Assembly (NCBI GenBank): GCA_002077065.1
Contig: NAJO01000021.1
Span: 496,001-560,000, forward strand
Direction: 5' to 3'
Origin: Cryoendolithus antarcticus
Taxonomy: Eukaryota > Ascomycota > Dothideomycetes > Cladosporiales > Cladosporiaceae
DNA: 64,000 nt
The first letter of the stretch is position 1. Each line of letters starts with the position of its first letter. The notes beneath the pieces were generated by a model. That model was not told the origin of the DNA. It saw only the letters and a program-made list of their open reading frames with translations, and searched no databases. Below are positions 31,872-43,267 of this stretch, one piece after another. The translations under genes were made by a program, and so were the position numbers.

Positions 31872-33478
31872 CTACTCGCTGTCAGCATCCGCCGTCGCGC
31901 CCCCAGCACTAGCTCTCTTCTCCTTCTTGGCCTTCTTCGCCGCCTTCCGTGCAGCCTTCTCCTCAGCCGTCTCGCCATCATGCTTCCGCTTCTTCTTCCC
32001 GCCCTCAACCTCAACAGGCGGGATCGCATCGGCCATCTCGACGTCCTCTTTCGTGGTCTTCTCGGCTCCCTTGCCGGGTATTCCCTCCTTGACCGGCGCA
32101 TCCTCAGCGGCCTGTGCTTCACTCTTCGGCGCACCATGCGAACCCGCGACAGCAACGGTGCCATTAACGCCGTTCTCGTCATTGAAGTCTTTGTACTCCT
32201 TCTTCCACTCCGACGGCGTCTGCTCGTTAGGCTTGCCATACTTGTCCAGCTTACCACTCTCTTTCAGCTGCTTCTTAGTCACGGCTGTGGGTCCCATGCC
32301 CCATCTACGCGGGTATAGATCGCGCTCCATGATGCAGCGCTTCACTTTTGCGACAACGCCGTGATCGCATGAGGACATCTCGACTGTGGACATTTGCGCG
32401 ATGCCGATGGCGATCGCTTCGCCCTTTGTGGTGATGAGGACAATCTCTTCGTGTAAGCTGATGCCAGATTCGTGGCGCAAGAGACCGGGAATCATGAGTT
32501 TAGCTCCGTAGCAAACGGCGTTGACTGCGCTGTCCTTGACGACGACGCGCTTGTAGGATGTGAGGAGGCACTCGAGGGGAGAGATCACTTTTCGCAGCAT
32601 GCTCTCGTCGCGCTGGTTGTCGTAGAGCCATTGTGCGTCGAGGACGTCGTGGAGTGTGACCATGCCTTCCTGCTCGTTCATAGCACCGGACCGCACACGG
32701 CGCAGCTCTTGCATGTGCCCGCCCACGCCGAGGAGGAGACCGAGATGCACGCAGAGCGTACGGATATACGTGCCAGCCTCACACGAAACCCAGAACACCG
32801 CAAGTTGGCGGTCATTATCAAACTCAATCAGCTTGCTCTCGTGGATCGTGCGGATACGCAATTGACGCTTGACAGCTGAGATGAGCGGCGGACGCTGAAA
32901 TAGCGCACCAGTCAAAGTCTCGAGCGCGCGCGACAGCTGTGCCTGGCCACCAGGCAGCTTATCATGCAGACGCAGTACGCAGACATATTCCTTCCCGGCG
33001 CCTTGCTGGCTCTTGACGAGACGAGTAGCCCGGTCAATACAGACGATCAGACATCCCGTGACTTTCGGATCGAGAGTACCAGAGTGACCGGTGCGGTCTA
33101 CGCGGAGCATGCGCTTCATCCATGCTACGACTTCGTGGGAGGAGGGGTTGGAGGGCTTGTCGAGGTTGATGACGCCGGAGGAGATGTACTCTTTCAGCTC
33201 TCGCTTTTCGGGGTTCGAGCCTGCAGGGATGGGAGTGAAGTGACCAGTGCGAACGTTGACTGTCGGAATATGTTAGTCTAGGTAATTGTAGGTTGTGGGA
33301 GTCTGCCGCGCTGCTATTATAGCACAAGCATACTCCCGAACACCGTTTGCTGTGACAACGTACGCTGATCCCAGTTCTTGAGCAAGAGCGGCCAGTCAGC
33401 ATAGTTGATATTCGGCGCAGCGGCCTCTGGTTTTATGATGTACGCATCGTTGAGGGAGGAGGCTTTGACGAGCGCCAT
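31872..33478 (-). CDS. CBF5: Cbf5/dyskerin, H/ACA snoRNP pseudouridine synthase
   Basis: Nucleolar enzyme that converts uridine to pseudouridine in rRNA guided by H/ACA snoRNAs. Exon 1 33478-33364, intron 33260-33363 (GTACGT..ACAG), exon 2 33259-31872; 500 residues, close to yeast Cbf5. The DKC N-terminus ([17 protein letters not shown]) is followed by [15 protein letters not shown] and the TruB core with [12 protein letters not shown], whose Asp (about 102) is catalytic. A PUA domain follows ([19 protein letters not shown]). The tail is rich in KKx/[11 protein letters not shown] repeats, as in other Cbf5 proteins, for nucleolar targeting. Start chosen because it opens the conserved DKC segment. 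Intact and highly confident. Confidence 0.96.
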
Positions 33479-33836
33479 TGCGGCTGTCTGTCGCACTCGG
33501 CGTGTGCTATGCTGTGTAGGAGATGTAGGGTAGCGATGACTTCTAGCGCTGCTGGTGGATACACGTGCAGACTATGGCAATGTAGCAATGTGCCGTATGC
33601 TGTATTGCGCTACTCCGTCGCCTTGTCTTGAAATTTGCTGCCGTGAAGCTCAAATCTGGAGAAGCTCGACGCGGGACGAAGCCGCGAAATGCTTGGCGAA
33701 GACATTGCATGACTCTGGCGTGCTCGAGCAGGACCTATATTACGAGCACCGAACGGGAGCAATGCTGGTAAACGAGGTGACTGGGTGAAGTATAGGTCGA
33801 TCTGGTATTGATACATTCTATGATGGTACACTATCT
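33479..33836. other. intergenic between CBF5 and PGS1
   Basis: CBF5 promoter and PGS1 3' flank; no coding frame supported. Confidence 0.45.
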
Positions 33837-35524
33837 TTACAGCGCTCCCCCAACCAAAGTCACAAACCACATAGACAATCGTACATGCAGTCCCACTCTC
33901 CGCTCCGTCTTCATGAACGTCTCCCTTCCAACCGGCTTCGCATAGTCCTGCAATGCCTTCTCCTCCTCACCCAGTCTCTTCTGCAGATCCTCATCTCTTG
34001 TTACGATCACAGCGTTGGCCTCAAGATCTAATGAGTAGCTTCGCTTGGTGTAATTTGAGCTGCCGATCAAGCTCACGCTTGGCTGCGTTTCACCCGGCAG
34101 CGTGATCCAGAGTCCTTTGGCGTGGTAGGTCCAGCCTTCCAGCTTATTGACAGTCCCTCGCCGCCACTCCTTGAGGGTGATCGAGGAGCTCAAGCCACGC
34201 TTAGCCACGGCATCAATGAATGACCGGGACATGAAAGTATAAGCCGCAGGCAGCATGCCAGTGACGCCCTTGGAGCCGTAGAAGCCATTGGCCCAGGGTG
34301 AGGCGGTGACAACAGTGCCTGATGCAGGGTTTGAAGAGAGCAGCAGGTCGCGAATAGAGGGCGTCATGTTGAAGTAACCGGCTGTGAAGGTCCATTGGGA
34401 GGATTGCAGGGCTGGCGTGCTGAGGGCACGTAGGATAGAGGTCAGCGCTGGGAGCTCGGTCGAGGCGTCTGGTTTCAGGAGCGGCGTAAATTGGCAGACT
34501 GGATAGATTGATGTATTGCCCCGTTTCTCGCCTGATATGGTTGCTTGCGGCTTCAGCAGCGATGATAACGACTTCGTGGCCGAGGCGATGTAAGCTTTCG
34601 GATCATCCAAAGGCGCCGGCTGCACGTTAGTCGTCGGCCAGTCGAGCCGAAACCCACTCGGATCTTTCCCATCGACAACTACCCGATAACTCAGATTCGC
34701 GACCGCGCGATAGATCCCTCCATAGTATTCCGCTATCTCAGCGGACTTGAAGACATGATACCGATCCTGTCGGTTCGTGAAGTAGTCATCCGACAGATTC
34801 GCCCCAGACATGATAATCTCATCATCGACGCAGTACAACTTCATGTGCTGCAATCCCCATCCCTCGTTGATACGTTTCGGGATCAAGGCTTTGCGGACGC
34901 CTGTCAGGTTCGGCGTGTGGTACATGCAGATCTCGACGCGATCGGGCCCGAAGTCGCGGATGAGTGACGAAAGCAGACTAGCACATGATGCCTTTGGAGC
35001 TTCGCGAGTACCGCGTAAGGCGTCTGTAAGGATGGAGACCTTCAGATCTGGATTGGACTCGAGAGCTTGGTGGATCGTGGCGATCTGTGATCGGATCAGT
35101 CGTGCACGTCGTGACAAGGACGGTGGTCATACCAGCTCATGCTCCGTCTTGCCTACATAGAGCGTCGATAGATAGATTCTCCGCTTGGCGTGTGTGATTT
35201 TCTCCTATAATCGAACGAGTCAGAAGGCTCACCGAGTGGAACTAACTCGATGTAGCTTGCCTTCAGCGTGGCATAGAACTCCGCAGGTCCTTTGAGGATC
35301 TCGATAGCATCTGCAGAGACATCGAATCGTGGTGCGAGCTTGTCAAACTCGTTTGTGATAGTCGCTATAGGCGCGATGCCCGCCGGCGATGCGTTCAGGG
35401 ACGCGTTGGTGGCACTCTGCGTGCTATTGCATCGTCGCTGGGCGCGGCACGATCGACGGGAGGCATTGCGGGTGCAGGTGATAGCGACAAGCCTGTAGTG
35501 AGGCAATGTGCGTCGCACGATCAT
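33837..35524 (-). CDS. PGS1: Pgs1-like CDP-DAG:glycerol-3-phosphate 3-phosphatidyltransferase
   Basis: Mitochondrial phosphatidylglycerophosphate synthase, the first committed step of cardiolipin synthesis. Exons 35524-35261, 35204-35133 and 35084-33837 give 527 residues. The N-terminus (MIVRRTLPHYRLVAITCTR) is Arg-rich, acid-free and fits a matrix-targeting signal. The phospholipase-D fold has two HxK motifs, QHMKLYCVDDE (about His 192) and YHAKGLWITL (about His 433), each with the following GSSNYT/SGANLSDDYF-type segment. Exon 2 supplies the conserved EKITHAKRRIYLSTLYVG. Intron 1 (35205-35260) begins with GC instead of GT, while intron 2 (35085-35132) is GTATGA..CAG. The start is 174 bp from the divergent complex I gene. 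Intact. Confidence 0.92.
35205..35260 (-). other. GC-AG intron in PGS1
   Basis: The exon ends AAG and the intron reads GCAAGC...TTCTGAC...TTATAG, 56 bp. Protein continuity FYATLK-EKITHAK requires these borders; the only GT candidate inside (GTGAGC) would leave a 29-bp intron. Confidence 0.8.
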
Positions 35525-35698
35525 CTGATCGACATTGTGATGTGTGAAGGCCCCAATCGTTGGAAGTCTGGCTGGTGGGAGAGGAGGCCATGCCAAGGAT
35601 ACCAATCTTAGTCAGCCCTTAGACTTGCTTGCCTGTGATCGCCGCATCTACACCACGGCTCTATCTCCCCACTGCTCTGGAGGCTCACTGCGCCCAAG
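35525..35698. promoter_or_regulatory. 174-bp bidirectional promoter, PGS1 / NDUFA12
   Basis: Separates the two start codons of divergent mitochondrial protein genes and must contain both leaders and core promoters. No TATA box seen. Confidence 0.6.
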
Positions 35699-36448
35699 AT
35701 GTCGACGATCATGCGCACGATGCGCAATATACGCCAGATCGGTATCAAGGTCAGTTGACATGCATGCAGCAGGCGCAACTCTCAGCTAATCACCTCTCAG
35801 GAATACGGCCGCCAGATGCAGGTACGCAGCCCCTTCCCCGACTTCGAAGTTCTCACGATCTCAGGATGCTAACCAGCGCCGTCTGAACAGTACATAGGTA
35901 TGGCGAGTCGAACCTCAGGGCTCCAGGGCTGTGGCTGAATCGATATAGGCGATACAAAGGCCGGGGTGTTGGTCGGCACGGATCAGACGGGCAACAAGTA
36001 CTACGAGAACAATGCGGAGGAGCTGCCGTGTGAGTGGGCATTGAGATGGATTCGCCTTGAAGTCATGACTGAGATTCCGCGCAGTGCGGACACGATGGGT
36101 AGACTACAAGAACAAGGAGTATGAGCCGTCACAGATCGAGCCGGGATGGTACGTATACTGGAGAGCGTGCACGTCAGAGAGGTGGCGCTGACGGTCTTTC
36201 AAGGCATGCGTGGATGTCATACATGGTCGACAAGCCACCCACAGAGGACCCCCTGCTGCAGCGCCAAGTGAGGACTTGGGAGCCGCAAGAGCACCGACCT
36301 GTTCTCACGATGTCGAGGAGCGCATACAAGCCGTATAGCACGTACGTACTACCTGCAGAGGGTGGGTTGTATTCGCGTTCAGCTGACACAAGAGCACAGG
36401 GTCAAGAACAAGTACTCGGCGTGGAAGCCAGAGGCTGCTACACGATGA
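35699..36448 (+). CDS. NADH:ubiquinone oxidoreductase subunit NDUFA12 (B17.2 / 13.4-kDa)
   Basis: Accessory subunit of respiratory complex I in the mitochondrial inner membrane. Seven exons: 35699-35749, 35801-35821, 35891-35897, 35949-36029, 36085-36148, 36204-36341 and 36400-36448. The six introns are 51-69 bp, GT..AG, with phases all consistent and 136 residues in total. The product reads MSTIMRTMRNIRQIGIK, EYGRQMQYIGDTKAG, then LVGTDQTGNKYYENN, LRTRWVDYKNKEYEPSQI and PGWHAWMSYMVDKPP, the hallmark segments of the family, ending KNKYSAWKPEAATR. Exon 3 is only 7 nt. The high intron density in so short a gene is notable beside intron-poor neighbours. Identification is secure. Confidence 0.95.
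35891..35897 (+). other. 7-nt internal microexon (TACATAG)
   Basis: Flanked by GAACAG upstream and GTATGG downstream. It supplies Y, I and the first base of G in the conserved QYIGDTK; skipping it would shift the frame. Confidence 0.85.
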
Positions 36449-36821
36449 GCGCTACATTGATGATCAGCACTACAGATCGCTATTATACATACTACCGTAA
36501 CATTTCCTTCAAGTCTGCATGCCGTACTCCGCACTCTAGCTGGGAGTCATGGCCAGCTCTATGCACAGCGACTCAAGCGAAGTTGGGAGATTCTCCAAGA
36601 GCTAACAACGTAGGACAAAGTGGTCAGTACTGTGTCCGACGTCTGGATCTCTTGGTGGCACCTTTGACACTTCCGGAGGGTTCCTTGGCGTAGCTATACG
36701 TAGCAAGAACGATGGCTTGCGCCACTAGCTTGTCGGCCGAGTTGACATCGCATCTTTGTAGCGGCTGCCTCTGCTCCAAGCCCTCAGGCATCGATCGCGG
36801 ACCACGTTCTCCTCGCTGGCC
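36449..36821. other. 3' flanks of convergent NDUFA12 and 7-TM genes
   Basis: No coding frame supported. Confidence 0.45.
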
Positions 36822-37950
36822 TCAGCCAGTCCTAGCATGGCGCTTCGGCGAGTCATCATCTGGCTCCACGTCGCGCAGAGCTGCCTCAAGATCCAAAATC
36901 CCGCTCGTTCCATTCGTCGGTCTCGACCAATCTCTTGTCAGTGGAGGATATTGGCCATGCTCGTCCAATCTGACGAATTCTTCCGGATTTGAGATGTCGA
37001 GCGGCGAAGGAGCCAGCTCGTTCTTCCGCCTCACTTGATCGTCAAACGAGAACTCGCCGCGCACTCCTTCGCTCATCACGCTGCCCAGACGTTGCAGCTT
37101 GTACGCCTTGAGTCTACCCAATGCTGTAGCGAAGTCATCGAGGACAATGCTGTCACAGACGCATCTCCATACAAATGCCATTTTCCAAAAGGGTTGTATG
37201 CCGTCTGGCAGTGCCGTGGCCTTGATGGCATTGGTGACTGATAGGATGTCCACAACGAGAAAGCCTATGCTCAGCAGCATCGCGCCAAGTAGCACGGCGA
37301 AGCGAGGCGACACCCGCATGAGCTCAATGTATCCAAACTCATAGCGAGATTTGATGTTGTAGAACAAGCTCAGGACAGTAAAGATCCACCAGGGATCACG
37401 AAAAAGAGCTTCATAGGGGCGAGTATGGGTGAAGAGGGCGCTTTTTCCAGAGAAGTAGAGACTGTGTAGAGTCAGTGCGGACACTCCTATGGATAGCGGC
37501 TTACTCACAAGTTCGCAGTGATCTCCAGAACCCAGTAGGGCTGGACCAGTGCAAGAGATGAGATGAATAGGATGCTTCCCCATCTCGGCAAGAACGGCTT
37601 CACCTTGATCCATGCGATCACGTTGTGGAGGCTCCAAGAGATGTTAAGTAATATAGCAGTTACGCTCAGGTACCAATTGTAGACCGGCGGATTGGTGAAG
37701 ATGAAGGTGCCATGAAACATGCCCAGAACTAGCTACGAAACGTGACATCAGCGAGACATGTGTGAAGAAGTCACTTTGAAATTGAAGCAGTTACCTCAGT
37801 CAGGATGAGCTTGTGGAGCAGCACCCCCCTTCGCATGTTGGCAAAGGTGATGCACGCCATGACCATGAGCGACCCAACCATGAATCCTTGCGCCCATGCT
37901 TCGATGGTCAGTCCCGCAGGATCTTGTGGTTTGCCGACGTTCAGAACCAT
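36822..37950 (-). CDS. fungal seven-transmembrane protein of unknown function
   Basis: Exons 37950-37795, 37732-37509 and 37461-36822; introns 37733-37794 (GTAACT..TAG) and 37462-37508 (GTGAGT..CAG); 339 residues. Seven hydrophobic segments can be counted, including FMVGSLMVMACITF, LVLGMFHGTFIF, WYLSVTAILLNISW, ILFISSLALVQPYWVL, WWIFTVLSLFYNI and FAVLLGAMLLSIGFLVV. A roughly 100-residue acidic cytosolic tail follows. It resembles a fungal-specific multi-pass family that I cannot name. I start at ATG 37950 (MVLNVGKPQD). The frame is open a little further upstream to an acceptor-like CATCAG, so an additional short 5' exon is possible. Receptor-like topology, but no ligand or signalling role can be inferred. 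Confidence 0.75.
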
Positions 37951-39671
37951 CTCGACTGCGGTTCCATGCAATTGTATCTCGAGTAGCGTGGGGTGGATCT
38001 GATGCAGGCTCTGGGGTGGTCAGATCGCCTGCCCACAGTCATGCTCCTCAATAGCGTACACGCCTCAACGGTACTACACTGACGTTCGAGCCTTTTGGTG
38101 GCATGATACAGCTTCCTCGAGGACTCCGAAATGTAGCTGTACATGCTGAGACTGATGATTTTACGCCAATACGTCGCGGACCGTGGGCAAGCGGGGTCAA
38201 TACTGCGGCGAAAGTAGAATCGTTGCGGTCAGTGCCACATTCGTCTTACGCAGAGAATTCAATTCGTATCGTAGCAACCCTCAGCATCGTTCAACTTACC
38301 TTCGCCATGCCACCCTACTTCTCCCAGTGCGATATCGACGACCGGGAGCCCCGGACGGGCGCCATCTGGGCCTTGGCGGTGTGACTACATGCCGCTACAC
38401 CAATGTTGCTTTCGCTGCCGTCCTCGTGTCTGTGTTCGCTTCTTCTCACCTCATATCGGTCGAGAATCTCAGCCGCTCACGAGGTGGCGCATAGCTACGA
38501 TACTGTTGGCGTGGCGGGTGAGATCTCGCTTTTGCCTCTCGACCTCGGTCGACTCATCGGATGAGGTGCGCAACAAATCAGTATCGAGTGCGGCTACACG
38601 CGCAGAGCTAAGATGCCCTGCGCACGCCATCTTCTGACCCTACTGTCGACCTGCATCTCCTAGACAAAGGAAGATCAGGATACACCTGCGAGATACACTT
38701 TCTCATGGTGACAGACCGAAAAGCAATGTCATCAGGCACGGTGACGGATCCTACTGACAGCACGCCGTGAGAGTAGCGGCGATCCCACGTGCCGTGCTCG
38801 AGCGAGTCATCTGGCTGGACGACGCTGCAGACTTCCCGACACCACTTCATCAATATTGCAGCCTTGCATGCCAGCACGCCATAAAAGCTTTCAAGCTCGA
38901 ATTTGTGATCTACAATCTGGCGCAATCGATGACTGAGCTCGCTGCTGATACGAATTCGAGTCTGCTGTTATTTTTTGACATAAGATGTAGCACATACACC
39001 TCAGGACATCTAGTTGGCCAACGGACGCGATGGGCATGTTTAGGCGGCAACGTGCACTGCCATCCTTCCGTATTCGGCTTACAGCTACAGTATGAACCCT
39101 GCCCTAGCGGTCAATAATCTGCCGGCACGAAGCGAGCCCGTTGTAGCCCGTTATAGCGCAAGTCACGCGAAGATACACTTCACTAGACTGCATTCCAGCT
39201 CGCTCTTTGAACGCGCTATCCTATTCTCGCCAGGAACAGGCATTGATCAGCCCTACCGCAGCCCCATCTGGGCCTGCATCGCTGCTGCGACCTACATCAT
39301 TGCGCTTTTGAAGCTGCCTGGGGCCAAGCCTGTCGTCCCGCGAGTGCGCCGCCGCCGCCGTCGTCCTGCAGGATGGCGAATTGCCCTTTGAGGATGTCGC
39401 TTGAGCGGGTCCGCAGCGATCGGCAGAGCCGTCCACGTGGTGGTCGAAGCACGCAAGAGCTGACTGGAAGAAGCCACGCCGTTGTGATGTCGTTGAGGCG
39501 CGATCTCGAGGACATCGCCCAGACCTCTGGTCGTATAAGACTCCCGGTCGTCGCCGACAATGTAAGTAGTCTCTCCTGTCAGCAGATATCGCTATTCGAT
39601 CAGTCGCGCGCTATTGGAAGAGGTCCATTCCTTCTGTCACACAAGATTAGCACGCGTTGCCGTACCACAAC
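37951..39671. other. 1.7-kb gene-free region
   Basis: Between divergent 7-TM and GH43 genes. A GCC-type trinucleotide run near 39347-39362 and short frames only; no gene supported. Confidence 0.45.
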
Positions 39672-40767
39672 ATGCGATCTTCAATGTTCCTCGGAGCTGC
39701 GATCATAGCACTTGCACAACTCGCCCACGCGCGGCCAGTAACACCACCTACAGTCGAGGTCAGCTTGGTGAAACGGGTATCTGGCCTCTTCGATAAGCGG
39801 TCCGAGTCTGGACCCAAGATTGGCGGCGCGAATTTTCCCGACCCTTCGATCATTGGCTACAACAACGGGTGGTATGCATTCGCTACACGAACAAGAGGGA
39901 CCAACGTGCATATCCAAGTCGCTTACTCGTCAGACTTCTCGAACTGGAGCATTGTCCAGAACAGCGATGGGTCGCAAAAGGATGCTCTACCCAACTTGCC
40001 GAGCTGGGTAGTGCCAGGCGCAGGCTCCAACACCTGGGCGCCGGACGTGTCTAGACTTGTATGCAATTCCTTGGCCACTTTTGGTGAATCCGCTGACTAT
40101 GGCTCAGGATGACGGTACATTTGTGATGTACTACTCGGCCAGCACCACCTCCGACACCACGAAACACTGCGTCGGTGCTGCCAAAGCCACGCAAATCACC
40201 GGACCGTACACGCCGGTGTCCTCTCAACCTCTGGTCTGCGACCTCTCCGTTGGCGGCGCCATAGATGCTTCCGGCTTCAATGATAACGGCAAGCGCTACC
40301 TCCTCTGGAAAGTCGACGGCAACAGCATAGGCCATGGTGGTGCTTGTGGCAACACAGTAGCTCCCATAGTGTCGACGCCGATCAAAGTCCAAGCACTAGC
40401 GAACGACGGTGTTACCCTCCAAGGCAGTGCCACGACAATCCTTGACAATCTTGGAGCGTCGGAAGAAGGCATCATCGAAACGCCTTCGCTCACGCATGTG
40501 AACGGCATCTGGATACTGTACTTTAGTGGCAATTGCTTCACTGGCAGCAACTACAACGTCAACTATGCGACTTCGTCGTCGATCACGGGTCCGTATACAC
40601 GAGCAGCAAGACCGCTGTTCAAGAGTGGAGACTTTGGGCTCAGTGGGCCGGGCGGGGCAGACATTGACAGGTATGGTGTCAATATGCTGTTCCATGCGAA
40701 TTACGGAAGTGGAAGGGCGCTGTATCAGGCGCAGGTCAGCGTGAATGGCAAGGTGGTGACGGCTTGA
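39672..40767 (+). CDS. secreted glycoside hydrolase family 43 enzyme
   Basis: Probable arabinanase/xylosidase-type plant cell-wall hydrolase. Exon 1 39672-40058, intron 40059-40107 (GTATGC, CGCTGAC branch, CTCAG), exon 2 40108-40767; 348 residues. A signal peptide (about residues 1-20, cleavage after AQLAHA) is followed by two dibasic KR sites (about residues 33-42), suggesting Kex2 trimming of a short propeptide. The five-bladed beta-propeller has the GH43 acidic residues: Asp in NFPDPSIIGY, Asp in GGAIDASGF and Glu in EEGIIETPS. The intron falls between WAPDV and DDGTFVMYYS, conserved around blade two. The exact linkage cleaved cannot be read from motifs. Full length and intact. Confidence 0.88.
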
Positions 40768-42448
40768 GATCGTTTCAGCGGCATGAAAAGCGTGTTAGTT
40801 GCGTTCAGCGTTTGAGCGAGTCTCCTCGAAGACTGTCATCTAGATTACGAATCATGAACATGAGAAAGTCTCTTCCACCTCAACATCACGCGTCTTGGCA
40901 TTCCTACTCATCCAACGCAGTATAGATGCAGATCAGCACTCAGTTGAGACATAGTTTGTGCGAAGGACGGCGGAGCAAGGCAAAACAGGAGTTGAGGACT
41001 CGAAAAAGGCGAGAAAAATTGATCCACATGTTACGGTGAAGTAACTTCGTTGCTCAGCTTGGCGGTACTGGGACTGTCTTGTTGTTAGCAAGAGAGGTTT
41101 TTCTGACAGAATCAGACAGTACGTACATCGAACCCAGGCTGGCACGGATTCGTAGAGGTTCCGAAGAACAACCACAACGTGACGTCATACCACTAGACCA
41201 TACCACCCGATATGGACTCGTCCAGATACAAAAGCTATAACCTAAGTACTTTGCGGAAGAATGGCCGCGTTTTGGTGAATTTCCACGTCATCTTCGTGCA
41301 GTAGTGGCTCCCCACTGTTCCATAGGCAAAGATAACTCAAGGAACGAAGCTTTTCCGTCAGCGTTCACCCATTGCTCTACAAGAACAGGAAATCATGCGA
41401 AACGCCTTGAGGATGGTCATGTGAGACGCAAGTCGATGAGTAGATACACGCTCATCGACACAACAAACGAAATTTATTACCTGTGGGCAGCAGTAGGGTA
41501 GCACAAGGCTCTTGAGATTGCCGAAAGACCACAGATACGGGCTGACGTTGCAGCATCGACGGTCTAAGGCGTAGCGATACTGCATGTAGTGTAGCTGCTG
41601 TGCGAATCTCGAATCCCACGTCAAGTTTCCCAAGTTTGGACAGCACATGAGACAAGTGGTGCTTCAGTGCGGGAAAGAGAAAAGATCAGAAATTCAGTAA
41701 GAATGACCAGTCAGTTACAATGTTCAATTACAATGTAACGTGGAAGAGCGCCAAGAGCTGGTGGTCTCCACGAAGTTGAGCAGGACTCGGGCGCCGTGGT
41801 GACGGTCCAGCATAAGGCACGATGGGCCTGCAAGACTCCCTTACGATCGGTGAAGAGCTCCGGTGTCCTGCGCCTCCCGAAATTTCAGACCACCGCTAAT
41901 GCTCGTATCAACTCAGCTGCAGCAGTGGAAGATTGTGCGAGCAAGGACTTGAGAGCCTGGATTGAAGACGGTTAAAGCCAAAGATAGTGCATCTCGTAAC
42001 GAGGTTGCATGCCATGCTCACAGCCGTGCGTGTACTGATCGCCGCCAAGAAGTCCTCGTGATTTCTGGAGAGAGAGATGCTAAGTCACGCCATATATTGA
42101 GTGGCCCGGTCTGCCGTGGGATTTGCTGAAACAATGACCATGCTCCAGTCGAGCAGGAGCCATTTAAGTCTGTATCATGTCATCGACCAGCACCACCTGT
42201 TTCGCTTCGGCGATCTGCCGTCAAAGCATGCACGACAACGACTGACCATGTCACTGCATCAGTCAGCTAGACCATTGCTAACCAGTCCGCCCAAAAGCCC
42301 GCTACTCACCATCGACAGTGCACAATGTCAGGCACAGCCAACCCTGTTCCCCTCCCCGCCATCTGTACAGCAATCCCAGGTTGACCACTGTTGGGATGAG
42401 CATCGCCACGGCACCGATAAGGGACTTATAGATGAGATCCTTCAAAGG
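40768..42448. other. 1.7-kb gene-free region
   Basis: Between convergent GH43 and multi-pass membrane genes. Small frames at 41358-41648 (minus) and 42101-42472 (plus) were considered and not accepted. Confidence 0.4.
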
Positions 42449-43267
42449 CTACACATTGGTACCATCTCTTGAGGTGACGATCACGGTGGACGCTTGAGTG
42501 TGAGCTGGTCGTGCCAACGACTCATCCGAGAGCGGGCAGCCGTTGCTGCTCAAAACCGTCTGTACCCCGACTTTTGAGTTGTTGGACGACGCATTGATCA
42601 GCGGTGGGCTGAGGAGTATGGAATTGCGGTTCCGGAATGCCAGAAGCGGCCGCAGAAGATTGATAAAGATGCCCGTCAATGCTACGTTGAGCAAGATGTC
42701 GTAGCTGATGAGAGGAATTGTGACAGTGATCGGTACGCCGATATTGCATACTTGGTGCTCGTCACCGAAGTTTGCAATCGGGTTGACGAGTGCTATAGTC
42801 AGTATAATGCCGAAGCCAACGGCAAGTATGGCGATCGACAAGATCCAGAGTCGATCTTGTCGACGACTGTGCAAGTGTGTGTTGATGATGTGGACACGTT
42901 CGACCAAGAAGAGCTGGACTAGAACTTTGCTGCCGACGTATAGGATGATGCAGAGGTAGATCGCCGCTCTGCAGGAGCCGATGGTATCCAGATCGAAACC
43001 GGCTTCGAGGACTTCTGCGATGGCGACGAAGGCGATGGCAACAGTGGTCAAGAGTAAGACGAGGATTCTGATCAGACTGGTGTCTTTGATCTTGTGGAGG
43101 CTGGCGAAGTGGTGAATGCGAGTGCCTGCGTCTTGTCAGAGCAGCCAAAGACTGGTGCTGTGGTAGATGATGATACCGAATAAGATCGCTAGCAGGATCC
43201 TGCATATTATCGATGCGATACTTGACACGATTTTGGTGGGTGCATTGGCTCGGTATGCGCCATGATG
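42449..43267 (-). CDS. fungal multi-pass membrane protein, 5' end unresolved
   Basis: Exon A (43267-43177) and exon B (43125-42449) join through a 51-bp intron 43126-43176 (GTATCA, CTCTGAC branch, CGCAG). They encode APTKIVSSIASIICRILL then GTRIHHFASLHKIKDTSL and a run of hydrophobic helices: ILVLLLTTVAIAFVAIA, AAIYLCIILYVGSKVLV, WILSIAILAVGFGIILTIA and ISYDILLNVALTGIFINLL. A polar tail follows. I recognise a large fungal-specific multi-TM family but no function. Exon A begins after an acceptor (CTTACAG) and has no ATG in its frame, so at least one 5' exon lies between 43268 and about 43825. A hydrophobic minus-strand frame at 43409-43825 is a candidate but I could not join it cleanly. Partial model. 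Confidence 0.6.

Noticed and set aside
37941..38144. Possible extra 5' exon of the seven-TM gene
   Set aside because: The frame differs from the gene's own and no donor joins it cleanly; left as an open question.
41358..41648. 96-residue Cys-rich minus-strand frame with a donor-like GTAATA inside
   Set aside because: Considered as a small cysteine-rich secreted protein, but there is no signal peptide and no acceptor that extends it sensibly.
42101..42472. 123-residue plus-strand frame overlapping the 3' end of the membrane-protein gene
   Set aside because: No domain, overlaps a supported gene end on the other strand.
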